DNA of 34,992 nucleotides from Acetofilamentum sp. (GTDB taxonomy: Bacteria > Bacteroidota > Bacteroidia > Bacteroidales > DYOH01), in NCBI GenBank assembly GCA_020720625.1, contig DYOH01000035.1, forward strand, positions 1 through 34,992. The letters run 5' to 3'. Positions within the stretch are counted from its first letter, which is position 1; the number at the start of each line of letters is the position of its first letter. The notes below the pieces were generated by a model. It did not search any database. It saw nothing but the letters and a program-made list of their open reading frames with translations, and was not told where the DNA came from. This document shows, piece after piece, positions 34,944 through 34,992 of this stretch. The translations under genes were made by a program, and so were the position numbers.

Positions 34944-34992
34944 GAGTCTAGTCTAAAAACCCTGCCAGCGTTGATTTTTGTAAAATGCTGTA
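34944..34992 (+). repeat. Left half of 131-bp inverted-repeat element (copy 4, cut by window end)
   Basis: The last 49 bases match the first 49 of the complete copies, with one substitution (TTTTTG for TTTTTA). ATTAAT stands directly before it (34938-34943). The piece that would complete the element is the 35-base core plus the 47 bases found at the very start of the window (49+35+47=131). Confidence 0.85.

Overview
The window is AT-rich bacterial DNA that reads as Bacteroidota. Two proteins carry type IX secretion (T9SS) sorting domains: a CHU_C/type-B domain at the end of the 4972-7575 gene and a type-A domain at the end of the 25205-26032 gene. DUF4293, DUF6702, DUF1684 and HupE/UreJ-type neighbours, periplasmic TPR-SpoIIE phosphatases, TTTG/TAnnTTTG-like promoters and weak Shine-Dalgarno sequences also fit that phylum. 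I cannot name a genus. No rRNA, tRNA, CRISPR array, transposase, integrase or phage gene was recognised.

Layout. 1-500: half of a 131-bp inverted-repeat element, then about 450 bp without a gene, ending in a well-formed promoter. 552-4867: a membrane-anchored caspase-like protease overlapping a periplasmic TPR/SUMF1-like protein, then a HupE/UreJ-type membrane protein packed antisense against a DUF6702 gene with no spacer. 4972-10499: a co-directional run of a large T9SS cargo protein, a TPR protein and a serine-hydrolase (class C beta-lactamase fold). 10501-15579 (minus): an NTT-like transporter fused to HEAT repeats, followed by a membrane SpoIIE-type phosphatase. 15624-15754: a complete 131-bp element with a 6-bp flanking direct repeat. 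15911-17410: a queuosine precursor transporter and an SDR oxidoreductase; DUF1684 is convergent to them.

18068-21975 is the signalling core: SiaB-like kinase, SiaC-like phosphoprotein, terminator and a second SiaC-like phosphoprotein, meeting convergently a CheA-type histidine kinase and a single-domain CheY. Three SpoIIE/PP2C phosphatases with different sensor halves (10501-12474, 23340-25181, 30257-32257) lie within 10 kb of it. In the known SiaABC switch a PP2C phosphatase (SiaA) opposes the SiaB kinase on SiaC, so the parts of a partner-switching network are present. The diguanylate cyclase that SiaC controls in Pseudomonas is absent.

22081-23224 holds DUF4293 and a membrane-sensor gene that looks frameshifted and cut short by a second complete copy of the 131-bp element. 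23340-34785 holds the TPR-SpoIIE phosphatase with a T9SS type-A cargo, a Cys-rich anchored small protein, asparagine synthetase B, two unrecognised proteins, the third SpoIIE phosphatase, YbjQ with a 41-residue membrane peptide, and a large TPM/SH3 membrane lipoprotein. The window ends 49 bp into a fourth copy of the element. Because the first and last bases are complementary halves of one repeat, the window is probably a whole contig bounded by repeat copies.
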